NCBI GenBank assembly: GCA_949825045.1
Contig: OX463835.1
Location: 18,803,201-18,867,200 of the forward strand
DNA length: 64,000 bases
From: Argyresthia goedartella
Lineage: Eukaryota > Arthropoda > Insecta > Lepidoptera > Argyresthiidae
Reading direction: 5' to 3'
Below are positions 1 to 11,433 of the stretch, piece after piece. Under the pieces are notes generated by a model. The model was given only the letters and a program-made list of their open reading frames with translations. It made no database searches and was not told the origin of the DNA. Within the stretch, counting starts at the first letter, position 1. Each line of letters begins with the position of its first letter. A program made the position numbers and the translations under genes.

Positions 1-49
1 ATGGAGTGCAATAAATAAATGAATAAATGAAAAATGAATAAAAAGTCAT
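1..49. repeat. AATAAATG-like simple repeat
   Basis: The first bases are a degenerate run of AATAAATG units. It abuts the point where the BEL-1 coding similarity stops (about position 50), so it probably marks the truncation edge of that element. No gene is visible in it. Confidence 0.5.
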
Positions 50-532
50 TTAAGGGCCAACATGCAGCAAATATTCTAGCTCTTGTCTAACAATCAGGTC
101 GGTTATGTGACAATTTTTGGGCAACACTAGCGGGTGTTTTTGATTGAACGTTACTTTAGAATTATGGAGGCGCCCACCAACGAGTAAAGCGTTTTCTCTA
201 TCGAGAAAAACCGATAATGACAAAATTTTAGATTTTATTGGCCTTTTTGCAAGTAAATATTCAATTTCCTGCATGAAGTGAAAGCTCTGAAGATACACTA
301 TTATTTTTGTTAGTGAATTTCTTAGTTCTGGCACTGTTATATACCTGCATACATTCTTGTTGGCTTTATTTTTACAATTATTATAAAATCTAAAAATATA
401 CGCAACGATGCGTTTTCCAAATATTGGAAGCTGGCTTTGCTGGTCCAAAGTGCAGCACTCAACTACGACTTGGCGCAAGCTTGGCTCGTCTGTCTCTACA
501 TCCGTGATGGTGGTGAGATCATTAGTCTCCAC
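50..532 (-). pseudogene. BEL-1 pol fragment upstream of integrase
   Basis: A 160-codon minus-strand ORF matches the linker and zinc-binding region that precedes the integrase core in BEL/Pao pol. Visible blocks are 'YITVPELRNSLTKI', 'LLVGGRLHNSKVTFNQKHPL' and 'LHVGP', the last being where a 'HAGPQ' block normally leads into the HHCC integrase finger. The first residues belong to a different part of pol, consistent with a deletion junction near 530. There is no integrase catalytic core. Same family logic as BEL-4 at 50350-52294, where the corresponding block continues normally. Confidence 0.7.
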
Positions 533-1913
533 AGTATGAGTTGTCCAATGAGTTCATATTTATTACCACCGAATTGGATACAGTGCAATTTTTACGACCC
601 AGGGTGGAGATAATAATGTTCTTATTAAATGTTTTTAATTTTAATTGCTTGACGACATGAGTCGTTATGAAAGAGGTCTGACTGCATGAATCCAAAAGGG
701 CCTTAAATGTCAAGAAAGTCCACCCACATCATGCAGGAGAGTGTTGTGTGTCTTGGCACTGCATGTTGTACACCTGAATCTATACTTACATGGCTTGTTG
801 CCATGAGCATTGGGACATAATACACATAAGTTATTATCTTTCACATATTTATACCTGTCATTGACAGTTGCCATTCTAAATTTAGGACAATTAAAAAAGC
901 CTATGATCTTCTGATTTTGAACAGAAGTCACACTGTTTGTTTGCAATAGTAGGCAGAGCAACTTTAGGCTTGGGCTTGTAACTAGTTTGACAATTATTGT
1001 GATGACTAACACTCTCTTCAAAGCTTGAAGCCCTTTCTTCTAAAAAGTCTGATAATTCTTTGACAGATGGAAGGTTACCTTTGTCTCGCTCCGAATGGAA
1101 GGCTCGGCACGAAAACTGATCTAGCTTGCGCAATAGTATTGGCATGAGCAGCATGTCCCAGCTTTCTACCGGTTGTTCCATGTTTCGTAAGGCGCCGATG
1201 TGCTGGCGTACATTAGACACCAACTCTCGAAGATTTTGCGCAGTACCTTTGGCTATGGTTGGATAGTCCAGAAGATTATTCACATGGCTGGTCACTAGAA
1301 TGCACTTATTGTCGTATCTATTCTTCAACAGCTGCAGAGCTTCGTCATAAGGAATCTATCAAGGGTAGGCTTTCTATGAGCGCTCCTGCTTCCTTGCTGA
1401 GGTATTTGCGTAAATAGCATATTTTTTGCACGGCGGCTAATCCTTGGTTTCTTCCGATGACTGCATCAAATAATTCTATGAATGGCATATATTTTGTTAC
1501 ATCCTCGCCCATAAACACTGGAATGTCGAGATGCGGAAGCTTTGTGGTACCGTGGTTTATCTTGCATTGCATTGATTTCACCAATTTATTAACCACCTCA
1601 CATAGCGCAAAGTATCGTTCTTCCAATTCATCGGCGAGGAAATCTTCATCACTGGTTTTGTCCAATAAGATATTTATTTGTAACTGTGCCTTTCTGTAAT
1701 CTTCCATCGCTTTGTCAAGCGATTGTAAACGCAACTTTAAACTGTCATCGGTAATGGTTTTGACGAGATTTTCATTGCTTAGATATTTCTCGAAACGAGT
1801 AAATTGGGCTTTACACTGCCCCGCATTTTTAATTCCATTTCTGTCATTGCTAACTCAAATTGAGTGTTCTTGGCTGGTTGAGGCGGAATGGCGGCCGGCG
1901 TCGTGCTGGCCAT
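522..1913 (-). pseudogene. BEL-1 gag and protease start (frameshifted)
   Basis: Translation probably starts at the ATG at 1913-1911 (MASTTPAAIPPQPAKN). A frameshift near 1815 moves into the ORF ending near 1345, whose 'PHLDIPVFMGEDV' block is typical of BEL gag. The gag continues to about 891 (DUF1759-like), then a CCHC-type cysteine cluster (CDFC...CPKF...CVLC...CTTC) spans about 1000-720 in another frame, and the protease begins with 'ALLDSCSQTSFIT', where the family has a D-S-G-type active site. At least three frame changes are needed. Structural gene of a retrotransposon; non-functional here. Confidence 0.75.
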
Positions 1914-2255
1914 ATGCGCTCACTCCCGTCCCGATCAACAAAAATGAAGATGGTTGTATTGCAAAAATACTTTCGGTCGAGTGATAGATCACCTTTTCCG
2001 TGGCAAATAAGCACACGGTAGGCTATGCAGCTGCTTTCAAGATATCACGTTGTTGTTCTTGCTCTTCGTGCTTCTGACCGGAAAAATAAAAATGGCGCCT
2101 TGTGCCTTCTCTGTCGCTCTCACTCAGTCTGGGCAGCGGCGTTATGTTCGCGTCCCTGTCATACAGCCATACGGAAACCACGCCGTTTATGAAGACTGCA
2201 GAATTGATGTTTTACACTGTTAATAGTCGGATTTAAACTGGAAATTCACGCTATA

Positions 2256-2267
2256 CTCGAAGGACCA
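2256..2267 (-). promoter_or_regulatory. BEL-1 primer binding site, tRNA-Tyr type
   Basis: Minus-strand reading directly after the LTR is AG then TGGTCCTTCGAG. Its complement CTCGAAGGACCA fits the 3' acceptor end of an animal tRNA-Tyr (CCTTCGA/TCGAAGG stem, discriminator A, CCA). The tRNA identity is from general knowledge, not a search. Confidence 0.6.
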
Positions 2268-2269
2268 CT

Positions 2270-2433
2270 TGTTGGGGTCAAAGTCAAAGTCTGCACTTTA
2301 GAGGGTTTTTGTAATTTATTTAAATAATGATAAAAAGACATACGCGCACTGCAGAGTGGTTGACAGAAGAAGAGAGTGTTGCTACATCTAATATTTGTCA
2401 CAACAGAAATCAGTGTTGCCAAAACACGCAACA
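2270..2433 (-). repeat. BEL-1 5' LTR (solo partner missing)
   Basis: About 164 bp bounded by TGTTG and CAACA inverted ends, placed immediately before the primer site of the minus-strand element. The partner LTR is not in the window, so the outer edge is judged only from the TG...CA ends. Confidence 0.55.
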
Positions 2434-3773
2434 TCAAACATAAGGAAGAGATATGTATACATATTATTATAAATAAAGATAAAGATTCTTTATCAAGTTG
2501 TTACGCATATGGAAAACAGGGATAACCGGGAAAACTCAGGGGATTTTTTTCTCCTGGAATAGTCAGGGAAAAGTGAGGGAATTTCCGAAATTCTCTGGAG
2601 TTTTCTTAAGATGTTTTTTTTTTGCAAGAATTACGAAAAATGGAACTGACTTGAAACTAAATCTGAATAATAGTGGTATGAATATGAATATTTTTGATTT
2701 GATAGAATATTTTTATTATTATTTTGTCAATTAGAAAAAGCTATATAAGTGCCAAACATTAAAAAAAAAAACAAAAAAAAAAAACTTTATTTTGCATTTG
2801 ATTAGACAGTACACAATTATTACTATATTGATCAGTGTTTAAATTTTTATGTTTTAACACCGACTCAACAAATTCTATTTGTAATTAAAAATATAAAAAC
2901 AACAGGTTATTTATTTGCTTGGAATGCATTAATTTTTTACTTTACAGTGTTCAAATTCTTTTTCGAATTTCAGTTTTTTCAAATTTGTTCATTTTATTAT
3001 CTAACATTCCCAATCTAATTGTCAATTAATCTTTGAAGAATTATGTTATTTACTTCAACACAATTTTTTAATATGAAAATAGAATTGAGAATTTCCTCTA
3101 TTCTCTCAAGTCGCTTGAAATATTTTTTTTTCTTCAAAAATGATTCATTACTATTGCTGGTATACAATTCCCGTGAAGTTTGTAAATATGCCAGTGTTTT
3201 GATGCGCGCCAATAACCTTGTCCGCGCTACATTGTAAACAAAACTAAGCTATATCATAGGCAACAGCCCGAACACCGGCCAAACTTTTTCAGTCTTCACC
3301 CTGCGGTCACACCTCGGACACTCCATAGAACGCTCGCAAAATAATCACCTATTACTACTACATAACCAAATGACGTTTGTATACGTGCAAATATGTGCGT
3401 AAACTTTAGGGCTGGCGGCAAATGCAGCGATTTGCGAACGACGGCGGCGCCGGCGGCGGCGCGGCGCGGCCCTCAGAACAATAAGCGCAGCCCGAACCAC
3501 AGAGTAACTACGAACACAAGCGTGTGCATTATTATGGAGTGACTTTGTAAGAGCGTTGCCGTTTAAATAGGTACCTAGCCGGGTTCTCATTGAAATAAAA
3601 AAAAATAGTAATAGGTAGGTAGTTATTATTTATTAGCAATGACAAAACTAAATATAGGTAACTAAATATTGCTTACACGATGTAAATAATAATCTCCTGT
3701 CTTTGCTGTTTTTCGATGTCGATACACACCCAAATACTGCACAAAACTTAACCATCGTGAACCAATTATAATT
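2434..3773. other. AT-rich spacer with a short CGG-rich block; no gene seen
   Basis: Low-complexity AT-rich DNA with A-runs at 2761-2785. A short GC-rich block at about 3411-3480 contains CGG/GGC trinucleotide runs. Open frames here are short, lack recognisable domains and occur on both strands at once, so I do not call any as genes. Confidence 0.5.
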
Positions 3774-5204
3774 TTAACCCATTAACGGCTAGCGGTGCAT
3801 TTATGCATCACCTATTTGATGTTTAAACTTTCGCGCTGAATTTCGCGGCGATTGTGATTGGGTGAGGTTTTGTGCGTGAAATTGGTCTAGAAGGAATGTG
3901 TCTTTTGATTAGTCGAAACAATAGCCAATCAGGATGCATGGTTTGTGCGTGCAATCGAGGTGAATACAGGTGTTTGAAAAAAAGTGCAAAAATGGAAGCC
4001 GCGTTCACGTAAGTTTAATATAATATTGCTTTTTTGTGATTGATTGTTAGTATTCTTATGTTTAGCAGGGACATTAACCCTTATAGAACCATGTTACATA
4101 GAAATTACTAAGTAGGCGCTCTTTTCCTTTACTTCACAAGTCATTCTTTACTGCCGATGCAAAAAGGCATCACTAGCCCGATACCGTGTCTTTTCAAGAT
4201 ACCTCAAATGTTCGTGTTTTTTACATTTTGCTATGTACTTATTACATATTTGTACCTGAAATGTTTAAGTGTATGTTTCTTTATAATTTAAAAGTTACTT
4301 TTTGTGTTTTAGGGACTGTACATTGCACGATTTTAGAAGAGGACTCTGATTATGAAGTGGACTCGATATTTGTGGAGCCTCCTGAACCAAATATTCATTC
4401 TGACGAAGACTCGGGTGAAGATGATGGCGGCGTTTAAGTGAATAACCTCAGCGGTCGCCAGCTCAATGCAAGATGTGACGTGAGAACCTCACGAAGATCA
4501 CAACGACTACGAACCAACCGTTGTATATCGCCTCCAGGAGAGTCCTCGGCATCGGTTTGTGTTCCTGGCCACAAACGCGGTGCAGCTGTTTCTCGGGCGT
4601 ATTTACGTGGACGAGGGCGTGGTAAAACTAATCGTGGAAGTGTAAGCAGAGCCGCCGATAAAAACATAAGTAGTAAACGCGCACGGTTGGTGGACTCTTC
4701 TTCGGATTCGAGTTCTTCGGATGAAGAAGCTGAAAGAAACGAGCCACAAGCAAAAAAACAAAAAGTGGGACGATCATGGATTCATGAAGATTTATCGCAC
4801 GAACCGCCCATGTTTCCTGAAGGGAACTATGCTAAGTATAGGGAGCTTTCACCAGTACAAATGCTTGAACTGTTCTTAGAGAATGATGTGTATACTTTAT
4901 TGCAAGAAGAGACACGAAAATATGCAGCGTTTTTGAACTGCCCTGATCCGAAAATAAGTATGGATGAATTGATTGCTTTCGTGGGAATTCTCATACTGTC
5001 TGGTTATAATACCGTGCCGTCAAAAACCCACTACTGGGATCAAGGAGAAGATTTGAGAAATGAACTCGTTCATAACTGCATGCGACGTGACCGTTTTAAG
5101 ACTATTATGCGGTTTCTACACTGTGCTGATAACACCAAAATGGATGTAAATGACAAAATGTGGAAGCTTAGGCCACTCATAAATATACTGAAAAAGAAAG
5201 TTCC
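3774..5204 (+). mobile_element. pB-1: 5' half of a piggyBac-like transposon
   Basis: A TTAA at 3774-3777 is followed by a terminal sequence starting CCCATTAACGG, with an internal palindrome GGTGCAT-TTA-TGCATCACC (3794-3812). This fits piggyBac TTAA targeting. The transposase ORF follows and stops abruptly at about 5204, where the GC-rich Jok-1 begins. The C-terminal half of the transposase and the 3' terminal repeat are not found downstream of Jok-1, so the insertion was accompanied or followed by loss of the rest. Confidence 0.75.
4313..5204 (+). pseudogene. pB-1 piggyBac-like transposase, N-terminal part
   Basis: An acidic N-terminus (EEDSDYEVDSIF, about 4335 onward) follows a likely splice acceptor at 4311-4312. 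An in-frame TAA at 4435-4437 breaks it; the same frame continues with a basic RS-rich region and then the conserved DDE_Tnp_1_7 start (YRELSPVQMLELFLENDV; DELIAFVGILILSGYN; 'THYWDQGEDLRNELV'; RDRFKTIMRFLHCAD). The sequence ends at 'PLINILKKK', before the first catalytic Asp. A short ATG exon at 3992-4008 with a GTAAGT donor could be exon 1, but its phase does not fit the acceptor as it stands. Confidence 0.8.
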
Positions 5205-5406
5205 CCAACCTCAACCTGGGGAACGCACCGGGGGCCGTCCCGAGGCCCCCAAACCCGCTCATACGGGTGCTACAGGGGTCTGCGCAGACAGAGTCACGCG
5301 ACCCCAAAATTAGCAGTGAGTGGGCGGAGCCAGCGTTGGCCACGCCCCCCGTCGCACCAACCATACGCACCGCCGACACACCAAACCACCAGGACTCGAG
5401 GGAGGC

Positions 5407-6908
5407 ATCAATAATAGAAGCCGAGATGGTTGAGATACCGCAGACCACGCCCCCAAGCGGGGTTTCTTACGCCGCGGCCCTGTCGCAGCCCTCCGAAGCC
5501 CAAATCGCCGCGACCCACCACACCACCAGCGACCACCACAGGAGAACCCAAGCCAAAAATAAACCACCCGCCAATCGTCGTGGAGAACCTGCCGGCCTGG
5601 GCTACACACTTTGCCCGGCTGAAGGAAGCCTTAGGCCATGCCCCCAACGCGCGACCCTTTGGAAAGGGGGTCCGCTTTACGCCGCAGAGCCCGGAAGAAT
5701 ACCGGCAAATCGTCCGGTATCTGGACGAGGCGGCCCGCACAGACAAGACCATTTCATGGTTTTGCTACTCACTGGACGCGGACCGCCCCTTCAAGATTGC
5801 TATCCGAGGGCTCCCGGCAACCACCCTGCCCGAAGAGGTCGCTGCAGCGCTGGCTAGCGTAGGCTTCCCGACGCAGCATGTCCGCCAGATTCCCGGCCGG
5901 ATGGGCCGCGCCGGCTGCCTTTTCTTCGCCCTGCTGGCGGAGAAGCAAACACCCGGCAGCATCGAGAGGCTCTACAGGGTGAAGGAGCTGCTCTGCATGC
6001 CGGGCATCACCATCGAGGGTTGGCGCGGCCCAAAGGGGCCATCGCAGTGCCATCGGTGCCAATCTTTCGGCCACTCCTCGACCAACTGTCGCCGCCCTGT
6101 ACGCTGCGTGCGATGTGGAGAAGGGCACGCAGCTACCGACTGTCAGCGGCCAAAATCTGAGGCCGCCACCTGCGCCAACTGCGGCCAAGGCCACCCGGCC
6201 AACAGCCGCCGTTGCAAGGCGCTGAAGGAGGAGGCGCGCAAGCGCGGCATCACCATCGCGCCGCCACTGCCGCCCCAACAACAGCGCCCCAAGAAAACCA
6301 CGCGCCCAACGGCCCGCCCGGCTGCCCAACCCGCGGCCCGCCCGGCTGCCCAACCCACGGCCCGCACGGCTGCCCAACCCGCGGCCCGCACGGCCCCTCA
6401 ACCTGCGACCCATGCCGCCACTCAACCCGAGGCCCGCCCCGGCCCCTCCACACACCCAGATGTGGAGCCGCTGGGGTCACCAACGTCGCCGCCGATAAAG
6501 CGCCCCCGCCTTGCCCAGCCGGGCGAGACCAAGGGCGCCACCATCAGAACGCCAGCCAACCCGCCCACCACCCGAGGCGAAGAGGCGAAACCCCGAAGGA
6601 AGCGGGGCAAGAAGCGCCGCAATAAGAAAAAGGCGTCTGAAGAGCCTGCCGCCGAGCCGCCACTTGAGCCCGCCCAACCTGCGAGCCGCCCCCCACTGCC
6701 AGCCCGCCCCCGCCCACGGGAGCCGGCAGCACCCGCAGCCCTATCCACGGAGCGCCAGGAGGCTCCACTCATGGCCGCGCTGCTCGACGCCATCGACCTT
6801 ATCAGCGCGGCCATACAGGCGATCGTGGATAGACGCGATCCGTTGCTGCCCCTGCTGCGGGGGTTATCCACACTGAAGGCCACAATCTCGTCCGGACACA
6901 ATGCCTAA
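5407..6908 (+). pseudogene. Jok-1 ORF1, nucleic-acid-binding Gag-like protein
   Basis: Likely start at 5426 (MVEIPQTTPP) in the frame that reads 'SGVSYAAALSQP'; the frame must shift near 5490-5500 to the long ORF that ends with the TAA at 6906-6908. A PRE_C2HC-like domain (IAIRGLPATTLPEEVAAALA, about 5799-5990) precedes three knuckles: CHRCQSFGHSSTNC, CVRCGEGHAATDC and CANCGQGHPANSRRC (6049-6217). The C-terminal third is low-complexity Ala/Pro/Arg repeats (about 6300-6440) and basic Lys/Arg tracts. The protein would coat element RNA. It overlaps ORF2 by 8 nt. Confidence 0.8.
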
Positions 6909-9619
6909 AGACCTAAGGCTTGTGTACTGGAACCCGGACGGGATCACCAACAAGATGACAGACCTGAGGCTACTCGTGCAGGAGCATGATGTGCATGTCG
7001 TGCTTCTGTGCGAGACGAAGCTGCACCCCAGCCGAGAGCACCGACTGCCCAACTTCTTCGTGTACCGCCGCGACGAGTTATCTCCGAGGGACGTGCCGTA
7101 CAGAGGCACGGCGGTCCTCGTGAGACGGGACCTCGTCCATGAAGAGTTGGAGCTGCCCGCCTTCAAGACGACGCGGTCCATAGGCGTCCGTCTGAAGACG
7201 GCCGACACGGAGCTCAAAGTCTTCGCAGCCTACAAGCCTCCCGGCGACGTCCACCATTTCTACCCGGAAGACATCCGAGCGATGATGGAAGGAGCGACCC
7301 CCACACTGGTCGCAGGCGATCTCAACGCCAAGCACCACCAGTGGGGGTCCCACATCATCAACTCCGCCGGAAGGGCCCTACAGGAAGATGCTGAGAACTC
7401 CAACTACGAAGTTTTCAGCCCGGGGGCCCACCCGACACACTACCCGACGAACCCCATGCATCGCCCGGATGTACTAGACGTCGCCCTGGTCAAGAACGTA
7501 CAGTTCCCCATCGCTATCGGGGAGCTGTACGACATCGACACCCCCCACCTGCCTATCTTGCTGGTCCTCGGGGTGGAGGCCGATCTCACGTCGGCACCGC
7601 GTCCAAGAACGAAGACGGACTGGCACAAATACCAGCTGGAGTTGAACACAACGCAGCTCCCCGGCGGTGTTTCTACCAAGGAAGAGGTAGAAGCCGCGGC
7701 AGTGGCCATCACCACAGCCATCACCACCGCTCAAGCCGCAGCCACCACCACCAAGCCACCGCCGGTCTTGCGGAAGGAGAGGCTCCCTCCACACCTCCGC
7801 AAGAAGTTGGACCTCAAGCGCCGTCTTCGTCGAACCTGGCACCACACGCGCTGCCCCGTGATCAGGGCGGAGATCAACCGGCTCGGAGAAGAACTGCGCG
7901 CGGGCATCATCGAGCTGAGGGGACAGTCCTGGGAGCGCACCATTGACCAGGCCTCCCAAGATGACACCGCCCTTCACTGCCTGAACCGCAGCCTGATGTC
8001 AACTCCCGAGCCGGTCTGCCCCATGTTTGATCACACGGGCAGGCGCCGCTACGCCGCACGAGATCGAGCCGCCATCCTGGCAGACCACTTCGCTGGGCAG
8101 TTCCAGCCCAACCCCATCGCCGACTACGAGCACAACGCCGCTGTTGTGGAGCGCGTAGAGCGCTTCCTGGCGGTCCCCGCGCCTCCCCTCGCCGGCGACT
8201 ACTTCATGTCGCCCCGCGAAGTCCGGAAGGTGGCCCTGAAGCTGAACCAGCGGAAGGTCCCGGGCCCGGACGGAGTCGTCGCGGGGGCCCTAGTATAGCT
8301 GCCAAGGAAAGCCGTCGTCTCGCTGACGCGGTTGTTCAACGGCATCCTGCGCACCGGTCACTTCCCCGCCCTCTGGAAGGAGGGCGGGGAAGTGACCGGT
8401 GATCGTCATCCCCAAGCCGGGGAAGGACAGAAGACACCCGGGAGGCTACCGCCCGATCACCCTGCTGCCTCATATCGCCAAGCTGTTTGAGCGCCTGCTG
8501 TTACGGAGAATCCTGCCCCACATCCAGCTGAGGGCAGAGCAACATGGCTTCCGCGATAGCCACAGCACGACGCTCCAGTTGGCGAGAGTCCTGCACTACC
8601 TGGCGTCGGAGCTGAACAGGGGCCGATACACCGTCGGGGTCTTTCTTGACATCGAGAAGGCCTTTGACCGAGTGTGGCACGAGGGGCTCCTCTTCAAGCT
8701 CCTGGACGCAGGTGTGCCCCCAATGATCGGGCAGATCGTGGCCTCCTTCCTGGAAGACCGGCGGTTCTTCGTCTCGGTCGAGAATGCACACTCCCAGACG
8801 AAGGCCATCAGCGCAGGAGTCCCGCAAGGCAGCTGCCTTTCGCCGGTGCTCTACGCGCTCTACACCAACGACATCCCCACACTCGAGGGCCATCTCGAGG
8901 AGGGGGTGGAAGACGTTGTGCTCGCCCTCTACGCAGACGACAGCGCCTACTTCGCGTCGTCGCGCAAAATTGAGCTCGCCTGCAGGAAGATGCAGCGACT
9001 CCTGGACCTGCTGCCGCCCTGGCTGGACAAGTGGCGGACCGCGGTGAACGTCGGGAAGACAACAGCCCTGTTGACCACCCGCTCCCGCCGTCCGACCCCG
9101 CTACAGTTGAGGGGCCGGGACATCGAGTGGCAATCGACGGTGAAATACCTCGGTTGCAACATCGACTGCTCGCTGCGCATGGTCCCGATGGTGCAACACT
9201 GCATCAACCGGGCCAAAGCCGCGCGGGCAATGCTCCGGCCTGTCCTGTCGTCCAGCCTGCCTCTGAGAGCCAAGCTGCGGGTGTACAAGGCCTATGTGCG
9301 CTCGCGGCTCACCTACGCGGCTCCAGCATGGTACGCCCTGCTGTCGAAGACCCAGAAGGCACGGCTGCAGCGGTTCCAGAACATCTCTCTGCGGGTGATC
9401 ACAGGAGCCGGGCGGTACGTGCGCAACACCACCATCATGAGGGATACCCGGATGCCCACCGTGGAGAAATTCGTCGCGTGGCTGGCACGGCGCATGTACG
9501 ACTGCGCCGACAACAGCCGCCACGCACATCTCCACGACATTGCTCCGCATCACGCACGTCCGCCTGAAGGCAGACCACTCCCAAGAGAGTTGCTGCTCAT
9601 CCCACTGTCGCCAGTGTAA
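6901..9619 (+). pseudogene. Jok-1 ORF2, endonuclease-reverse transcriptase
   Basis: Start ATG at 6901 overlaps the ORF1 stop (ATGCCTAA). The N-terminus is an APE-type endonuclease (LVYWNPDGITNK, CETKL, YRGTAVLV, AGDLNAKH, about 6919-7335). The RT has the conserved 'PGPDGV', 'GYRPITLLPHIAKLFE', motif A 'FLDIEKAFDRVWH', 'SAGVPQGSCLSPVLYALY' and motif C 'LALYADDSAYF'. An in-frame TAG at 8296-8298 replaces what is probably a Gln codon, and a 22-bp inverted duplication at 8380-8401 shifts the frame between 'FPALWKEG' and 'IVIPKPGKDRRHPGG'. It ends at the TAA at 9617-9619, with no RNase H domain. Confidence 0.85.
8352..8401 (+). repeat. 22-bp perfect inverted duplication in Jok-1 ORF2
   Basis: Left arm 8352-8373 and right arm 8380-8401 are perfect reverse complements separated by TGGAAG. 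The right arm is extra relative to the RT reading frame, so it is an inverted copy of the sequence just upstream, inserted or substituted in place. Confidence 0.85.
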
Positions 9620-9715
9620 GCCCGCAGAAGAGGGCGAAAGCACAGCACAGTGAAGAGAAGAAGCTCCCGCACCGTTGTCGCCAGTGTATGCCAATAGACG
9701 GCGAAAGCACAGCAC
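9606..9715 (+). repeat. Jok-1 3' UTR imperfect tandem duplication
   Basis: Two copies of a segment starting TGTCGCCAGTGTA begin at 9606 and 9676 (spacing 70). Each contains GGCGAAAGCACAGCACA. It lies right after the ORF2 stop, so it may be part of the 3' signal read by the element's own reverse transcriptase. Confidence 0.6.
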
Positions 9716-9883
9716 AACGAAGGCCACGCAAGGCCCCTGACAAGTAGGGGCCACCCAAGACCGGGGGGGACGTTCCCCCCCGAGTTGACGCCGCGGGCAT
9801 GAGGCAACCATAAGTTCTCGACCCCGCAACCGTAGTGGTTCTCGCGCTCCGCGCGAGAACACACTCCGCGGACCACGCTCGTC

Positions 9884-10070
9884 TTTAAATATTTTACTGT
9901 CATATTATAATATGTGTTAAATTTGTTTGTTTATATCTTTTCAGATTGTTTTATCGTATGTAATGGATATTATAGTCTATAGTTCACGTTATTATTGATT
10001 TCCAACGATTCTCAACTGCTAATCTTTGATAGTCGACTTTTAAAAAAAAAAACATGTAAAACAAAGTGTT
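9884..10070. other. Short AT-rich spacer flanking Pao-2
   Basis: Sequence between the end of Jok-1 and the Pao-2 left LTR. It ends with the target duplication GTGTT (10066-10070) and continues in the pre-insertion genome at 26797. No coding similarity seen. Confidence 0.6.
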
Positions 10071-10295
10071 TGTGCACGACGCACCTATTTAGAAACCTTT
10101 TCTTCTTTTTTATACCTTTTTTTGTATTAATTTTGTATTTTGTTTTAGAATCTGTCAGTAGTATTTCTGTCATGTCGTAGTCTGATTCTCGTTATGTTCT
10201 GTTCGTTTCTGTTTTCCTGAGAGTAAAGTCTTCTATACCATGTTATGAACCAGTGCCTATTATTTATATAGCCCAGCTTTATTCAACCAGCTACA
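10071..10295 (+). repeat. Pao-2 left (5') LTR
   Basis: Begins TGTGCACGACG and ends ACCAGCTACA (TG...CA). It matches the right LTR over all 225 bp except two substitutions (near the 5' end in CACCTATTTAG and in TTCTATACC). Contains the promoter for the element by family knowledge. Confidence 0.95.
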
Positions 10296-10418
10296 ACAGC
10301 TTCAGTTCGCTCCGTCGCGCCGTACGGTTCACACGTGTCTCGAGATCACTGCTCGCTCCCACCCGACCGATATCAATTCGCCCGGCGTACGACGCAGCGC
10401 GTCTAACCTAACCTAAAA

Positions 10419-11433
10419 ATGAATACCTGTCCCACTTGTAACATCAACTTTACCGATGGAGCACAGTGCTCCAAGTGCAAACAAGTATACTGTTTTAAGT
10501 GTGTCCAAATAACCGAATCTAACTACCGTAAACTCGGCGCGAGGTTAGCCACTTTACTCTGCAAACCTTGCAAGACCTTTGACCCCAACCGTACAAATGT
10601 CTCCGCCGGAACACCAGTGGACTCGTCTTCCTCGGCATCACCAAACACCGTCTCCAGCCACGTTACTCAAGCGGTTGTAACCCCTACAATAGAATCAACG
10701 CTGCAAGAACTACGTCAGGGTATTTTCATGATTAACCAAGCCCTGCAGTCACTTCCGCACCTGGTATCATCGGTAGCTGAAATAAAGACCAACATGGAAA
10801 CTTTCGAAAAAAGCCTGGCTGCTACTGGGACCGAAGTGTCACACTTACACGATAAAACTGAAGTTATTGAAGAACGGCTTACCCACCTTGAGAATCGCCC
10901 GGAGAAATGTAAACAAGACCTCAATCAGCTTCAAGAAAAAATAGCCCTAATATCTACTGAAAAACGCGATAGGGAACAATGGAACCGACTTAACAACATC
11001 GAAATAAAGGGTATCCCAATGTCAGACTCAGAAAATCTACTGGACATCATTATCACAATTAGCAAAACGATCTCTCAGCCCATACAACGCGAACAGATCA
11101 ACTTTATTACTAGAACACGGTCCTACAAAAACTGCAAGCCAATTATAGCGTGCTTCTTGAACCGCTATATCAAGGAGGATTTCTTAGCTGCAGCAGAAAT
11201 TCAAGGACCTGACTGCATCACGCCTCGGCTTCGCATGTGACTCAAAGGTCCATATAAATGAACACCTGACGCCCGAAAACAAGAAACTCCTTACAAAAAC
11301 TAAAGAAGCAACAAAATTCCACGGCTGGAAATTCGTCTGGACAAAGAACGGTAGGATCCAGGCAAGAAAAAATGAAACCTCCAAGATACACATCATCAAC
11401 TCCGACGACGACATACAGAAAATGGTGAATTGA
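10419..11433 (+). pseudogene. NLR-A ORF1, zinc-finger/FP-domain protein
   Basis: ATG at 10419 follows a CTAACCTAACC stretch. The N-terminus is a cysteine cluster CPTC-x9-CSKC-x4-CFKC...CKPC of PHD/RING-like type, followed by a Ser/Thr-rich linker and a coiled coil (about 10690-10960). Then comes the baculovirus FP-like domain common in ORF1 of these elements (WNRLNNIEIKGIPMS, 'IITISKTISQPI', 'PIIACFLN'). A one-base frameshift near 11197 moves the C-terminus to the frame reading 'LGFACDSKVHINEHLT' and ending at the TGA at 11431-11433. Presumed RNA chaperone of the element. Confidence 0.75.

Larger units (their letters stand above)
50..2433 (-). mobile_element. BEL-1: decayed BEL/Pao LTR retrotransposon with internal deletion
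   Basis: Read on the minus strand the order is LTR (2433-2270), primer site, gag with zinc-knuckle cysteines, start of the aspartic protease, then directly the stretch just before the integrase. Reverse transcriptase and RNase H are absent, so a deletion joins protease to pre-integrase near position 530. The integrase core and 3' LTR are also missing: similarity ends near 50 at a simple repeat. Several frameshifts break the ORFs. BEL/Pao assignment rests on the gag (DUF1759-like) and protease (DUF1758-like) sequence. Non-autonomous and old. Confidence 0.8.
5205..9883 (+). mobile_element. Jok-1: Jockey-like non-LTR retrotransposon
   Basis: A GC-rich, nearly full-length non-LTR element with two ORFs sits in AT-rich DNA. 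ORF1 carries an RNA-binding region with three CCHC knuckles, ORF2 an endonuclease and reverse transcriptase without RNase H, the layout of Jockey-clade elements. The left edge falls inside the pB-1 transposase ORF; the 5' end folds as GTTCCCCA...TGGGGAAC (about 5201-5225). The right edge is inferred from the drop in GC after 9880, and I see no poly(A) tail or target duplication. A nonsense codon, a frameshift and an inverted duplication disable it. Confidence 0.8.

Noticed and set aside
3411..3480. CGG-rich block as a CpG-island promoter of a host gene
   Set aside because: No exon with a supported reading frame follows in either direction; the next gene downstream is a piggyBac-like relic with its own ends.
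5310..6901. Several long minus-strand and alternate-frame ORFs across Jok-1 ORF1
   Set aside because: They are by-products of very high GC and Ala/Pro/Arg repeats. The plus frame with three CCHC knuckles is the real one.
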